A stretch of 16,473 nt of DNA, taken from DATGJX01 sp035279385. Lineage in GTDB: Bacteria; Vulcanimicrobiota; Vulcanimicrobiia; Vulcanimicrobiales; Vulcanimicrobiaceae. Below the pieces are notes generated by a model. The model had not been told where the DNA came from and did not search any database. It saw only the letters and a program-made list of their open reading frames with translations. This document shows, one piece after another, positions 14,603 to 16,473 of the stretch. Both the position numbers and the translations under genes were made by a program. The stretch spans positions 1-16,473 of the forward strand of contig DATEHZ010000082.1 of NCBI GenBank assembly GCA_035279385.1, in the 5' to 3' direction. Numbering within the stretch: position 1 is the first letter of the stretch; every line of letters starts with the position of its first letter.

Positions 14603-15961
14603 TTACGCTTGGGCCCCCGCGTGTTTCGAAAATATGCCGACTTCTTCGGGCTTCACGCCGTAGAGTTCCGGCTTCGTGGCGACGTCGTTCTCGACGAGCG
14701 CGTCGACGAAGAACCGCGTGATGAACACCGCGGTGACCAGTGAGAATACCGTTCCCCAGAACAGCGTGTAGGCGAAGCCTTTCACGGTGCCCGTTCCCAG
14801 TTCAAACAGCACGCCCGCACCCACGATGGTGGTGAAGTGGCTGTCGAACACTGCGGTAAACGCGCGCGCGAAACCGGTACGAACCGCGGCGCGGAAGCTC
14901 TTGCCCGCCCACAGTTCTTCCTTGATGCGCTCGAAGATGAGCACGTTGGCGTCGACCGCCATACCGATTGAAAGTACGAAGCCGGCGATGCCGGGTAGGG
15001 TCAGCGTCGCGTGCGCGATGGAGAGCAGTCCGAGCATCATCGCGACGTAAATCAGCAGCGCGACGTCAGCCAAGAAGCCGGGCAGGCGGTACACGAAGAT
15101 CATGAACAGCAGCACGAGTCCCAGGCCCAGCATCGACGCGCGCAGCGACATCGCGAGGTCGATGCTGCCGAGCGTGGGTCCGATCGTTTCGTTCTCCATG
15201 ATGAACGGCGTAACGGGCAGCGCACCGGCATTTAAGTCGTTTGCAAGCGACGTGGTCTGATCTTGCGTGAACTGACCGGTGATTTCACCGTTGTCCGAGA
15301 TCGGGCTCTGAATCGTCGGCGCCGAGAGATAGACCTTGTCGAGGAACATCGCGAGCGGACGGCCCACGTTCTTGGACGTGATCTCGTAGAACTTCTTCGG
15401 ATCTTTCGTCGTGAAGACGATGTTCGGAGCGCCGGACTGATCGAACGACGGCTGCGCCGATTTGAGTTCTTTACCGGAATAGACGACCGGACCGCTGGCC
15501 TTATACGCGCCTTCGTTCACGAAGTCGCACGCCTTCTTGTCCTTCTTATTCGCGTTGCACGCGGCCAGAGCGGCGTCGGCCTGCGCGCGGATGGCGTCCG
15601 GCATGATCTTGTAGGTCAGCACCGCAGCCTGCTTGATAGCGGCCTCGGCCTGCTCGGGATTTTTCACGTTCGGCAGATCCACCGAGATGCGGTTCGTCCC
15701 GACCTTCGCGATCTGCGGCTCGGTGACGCCCAGGCCGTTGATACGGCGGTCGATCACCTGAATCTCTTGATTCTGAACGTCGGCCGTGATGGTCTTGACC
15801 TGGTCGTTGGGCTGCAGCTCCAGGAGCAAATGCGCGCCGCCCTCCAGGTCGAGACCCAAGTGGATCTTTTGCTGAATGGGCAGCATCGCCCACAGACTCA
15901 GTGCGACGATCGCCAGGACGACGAGCGCCTTGATCGGATTTTTGTATTTATTCCAGCTCAT
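14603..15961 (-). CDS. secD: Protein translocase subunit SecD
   Basis: The 452-residue inner-membrane protein is the SecF partner. TM1 (about 10-27) is followed by the D1 motif LGLDLEGGAHLLLE (35-48) and a large periplasmic domain to about 265, with DRRINGLGV (71-79), the conserved hinge of the P1 base. The C-terminal membrane domain carries the D5-type motif GMAVDANVLIFERIKEE, with the conserved Asp used in proton transfer, then two or three further segments. The length is within the range of Gram-positive and many environmental SecD proteins, shorter than E. coli's 615. The ATG has only a weak ribosome site. The gene has a candidate promoter just downstream of the FlhA/SctV-like gene and abuts secF. 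No yajC is seen upstream, where it often lies. Confidence 0.97.
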   Translation of the reverse strand: MSWNKYKNPIKALVVLAIVALSLWAMLPIQQKIHLGLDLEGGAHLLLELQPNDQVKTITADVQNQEIQVIDRRINGLGVTEPQIAKVGTNRISVDLPNVKNPEQAEAAIKQAAVLTYKIMPDAIRAQADAALAACNANKKDKKACDFVNEGAYKASGPVVYSGKELKSAQPSFDQSGAPNIVFTTKDPKKFYEITSKNVGRPLAMFLDKVYLSAPTIQSPISDNGEITGQFTQDQTTSLANDLNAGALPVTPFIMENETIGPTLGSIDLAMSLRASMLGLGLVLLFMIFVYRLPGFLADVALLIYVAMMLGLLSIAHATLTLPGIAGFVLSIGMAVDANVLIFERIKEELWAGKSFRAAVRTGFARAFTAVFDSHFTTIVGAGVLFELGTGTVKGFAYTLFWGTVFSLVTAVFITRFFVDALVENDVATKPELYGVKPEEVGIFSKHAGAQA

Positions 15962-15972
15962 GTGTACCGCGG

Positions 15973-16003
15973 AAAAAAAGCAGCACCCGTCGCAAGCGGC
16001 GGG
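15973..16003 (-). terminator. Hairpin plus T-run between the FlhA-like gene and secD
   Basis: CCCGTCGC (15986-15993) and GCGGCGGG (15996-16003) form an interrupted stem (4 bp, one mismatch, then 2-3 bp). On the minus strand seven T residues follow at 15979-15973 after a 6-nt gap. It could end transcription from the upstream gene. Because it also lies downstream of the candidate secD promoter, it could instead be a leader element. The gap before the T-run makes it a weak terminator. Confidence 0.35.
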
Positions 16004-16015
16004 CCAAACCTCAAA

Positions 16016-16044
16016 AGTCTAACAGCCCCCGCAGGGGCCGTCAA
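16016..16044 (-). promoter_or_regulatory. Candidate sigma-70-type promoter of secD-secF
   Basis: On the minus strand TTGACG (16039-16044), a spacer of exactly 17 bp and TAGACT (16016-16021) match the sigma-70 pattern at 5/6 and 4/6 positions. The -35 starts 10 bp after the stop of the FlhA/SctV-like gene, and transcription would start about 48 bp before the secD ATG. The spacer holds an inverted repeat, GCCCC (16025-16029) and GGGGC (16034-16038), which could be an operator. Confidence 0.45.
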
Positions 16045-16053
16045 ATAGCCCTT

Positions 16054-16473
16054 CTATGCCGCGAACGATTCTTCCTTAAGGATACTCGCCGGAACGATGC
16101 GAGTTTCCGCGGGCACCTCGGCGTAGCTGTAGACGGGCAGCCGGACGCCCGAGCGCAGGAGAAAATCGGCGAGAAGGGGCCGCACCGCAGCCATGCAGAC
16201 CACGGCCGCCCGGCCCGGGGGCGTGCCGGCCGCATAGGCAAGCGCGGCGTCCCGTATCCGGACCGCCAGCGCGGGATCCATGGCCTCGCCGAGCGTTCGC
16301 TCCAGCGCAGGGTCGAGCAGCAGCGGTTCGAGCATCTCGACGCCGCGGCGGCGCAGCAGCGCGGGTACGACCACGCGGCGTGCCGCTTCGGCCAAATCGC
16401 GGGGATCGCGGCTCGACGGCGCCGACTCGATCATCGCTTCCAGGATGCCGACGGGATCGCGCGGCCAGGCCCG
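16054..16473 (-). CDS. flhA: FlhA/SctV-family export gate protein, C-terminal part (cut by window edge)
   Basis: The frame is open to the window edge, so only the last 139 residues are present; the start lies outside. It contains PVGILEAMIE, then DPRDLAEAARRVVVPALL, the LLDPALERTL block, GRAAVVCMAAVRPLLADFLLRSG and finally LPVYSYAEVP near the end. This is the order at the C-terminus of the cytoplasmic domain of FlhA (flagellar) and SctV (injectisome): 'IleaL', 'vR..l.r.i', 'ldp.lE', 'vl..p.iR..l..l....p.l.VLSy.Ei'. The cytoplasmic domain forms a nine-fold ring that receives chaperone-substrate complexes. I use flhA because it is the commoner member; the fragment cannot exclude SctV. It lies upstream of secD on the same strand, separated by a promoter-like and a terminator-like element. 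Confidence 0.8.
   Translation of the reverse strand, partial: RAWPRDPVGILEAMIESAPSSRDPRDLAEAARRVVVPALLRRRGVEMLEPLLLDPALERTLGEAMDPALAVRIRDAALAYAAGTPPGRAAVVCMAAVRPLLADFLLRSGVRLPVYSYAEVPAETRIVPASILKEESFAA

Noticed and set aside
13292..14743. 483-codon open frame on the plus strand
   Set aside because: Antisense shadow of secF and the end of secD, both strongly recognised. The product is low-complexity Arg/Asp-rich.

Overview
The window is high-GC bacterial DNA, densely coded on both strands. It contains no tRNA, rRNA, CRISPR array, transposase or recognisable prophage gene. The gene mix is a high-GC free-living type: E. coli-like EttA, split secD/secF, a FlhA-type export protein, a virginiamycin-B-lyase-like propeller lipoprotein, and a DUF4953/DUF5117-type metalloprotease. 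It would fit an uncultured lineage such as Candidatus Eremiobacterota (WPS-2). That placement is an impression from gene content, not something the sequence proves.

Layout from the left. On the minus strand lie apt (adenine salvage) and, 20 bp downstream, the start of an exported protein cut by the window edge. Divergent from apt on the plus strand come a small exported Tyr/Gln-rich protein, a TonB-like single-pass protein with an unfamiliar C-terminal domain, and a membrane GGDEF diguanylate cyclase. The cyclase converges on ettA with overlapping stop codons. Divergent from ettA are a YCII/DGPF-family protein, a nested hairpin that looks like a terminator, a clostripain-like (C11) cysteine peptidase without a signal peptide, and the propeller lipoprotein.

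From 7548 to the right end every gene is on the minus strand. In transcription order: the C-terminus of FlhA/SctV (partial), secD and secF (stop and start codons abut), a strong intrinsic terminator, a HIRAN-domain RecQ-like helicase, an LD-carboxypeptidase that appears to start at a CTG codon overlapping the helicase stop, and a secreted metzincin-type zinc protease. The protease ends 1 bp from the stop of the convergent lipoprotein gene.

The most unusual stretch is 12929-13207. It is a 279-bp element with 25-bp inverted ends and about eight 30-bp tandem units, sitting at the 5' end of the helicase gene and open in the helicase frame. Its ends belong to a small hairpin family with a TCGACA-type 11-nt loop. 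The same hairpin occurs in the terminator-like structure at 5002-5054, with a different but still paired stem. There is no clear defence island or other complete new system here. The items most worth checking are the helicase and its repeat-derived leader, the CTG start of the carboxypeptidase, and the intracellular clostripain-like protease whose ribosome site lies inside a hairpin arm.
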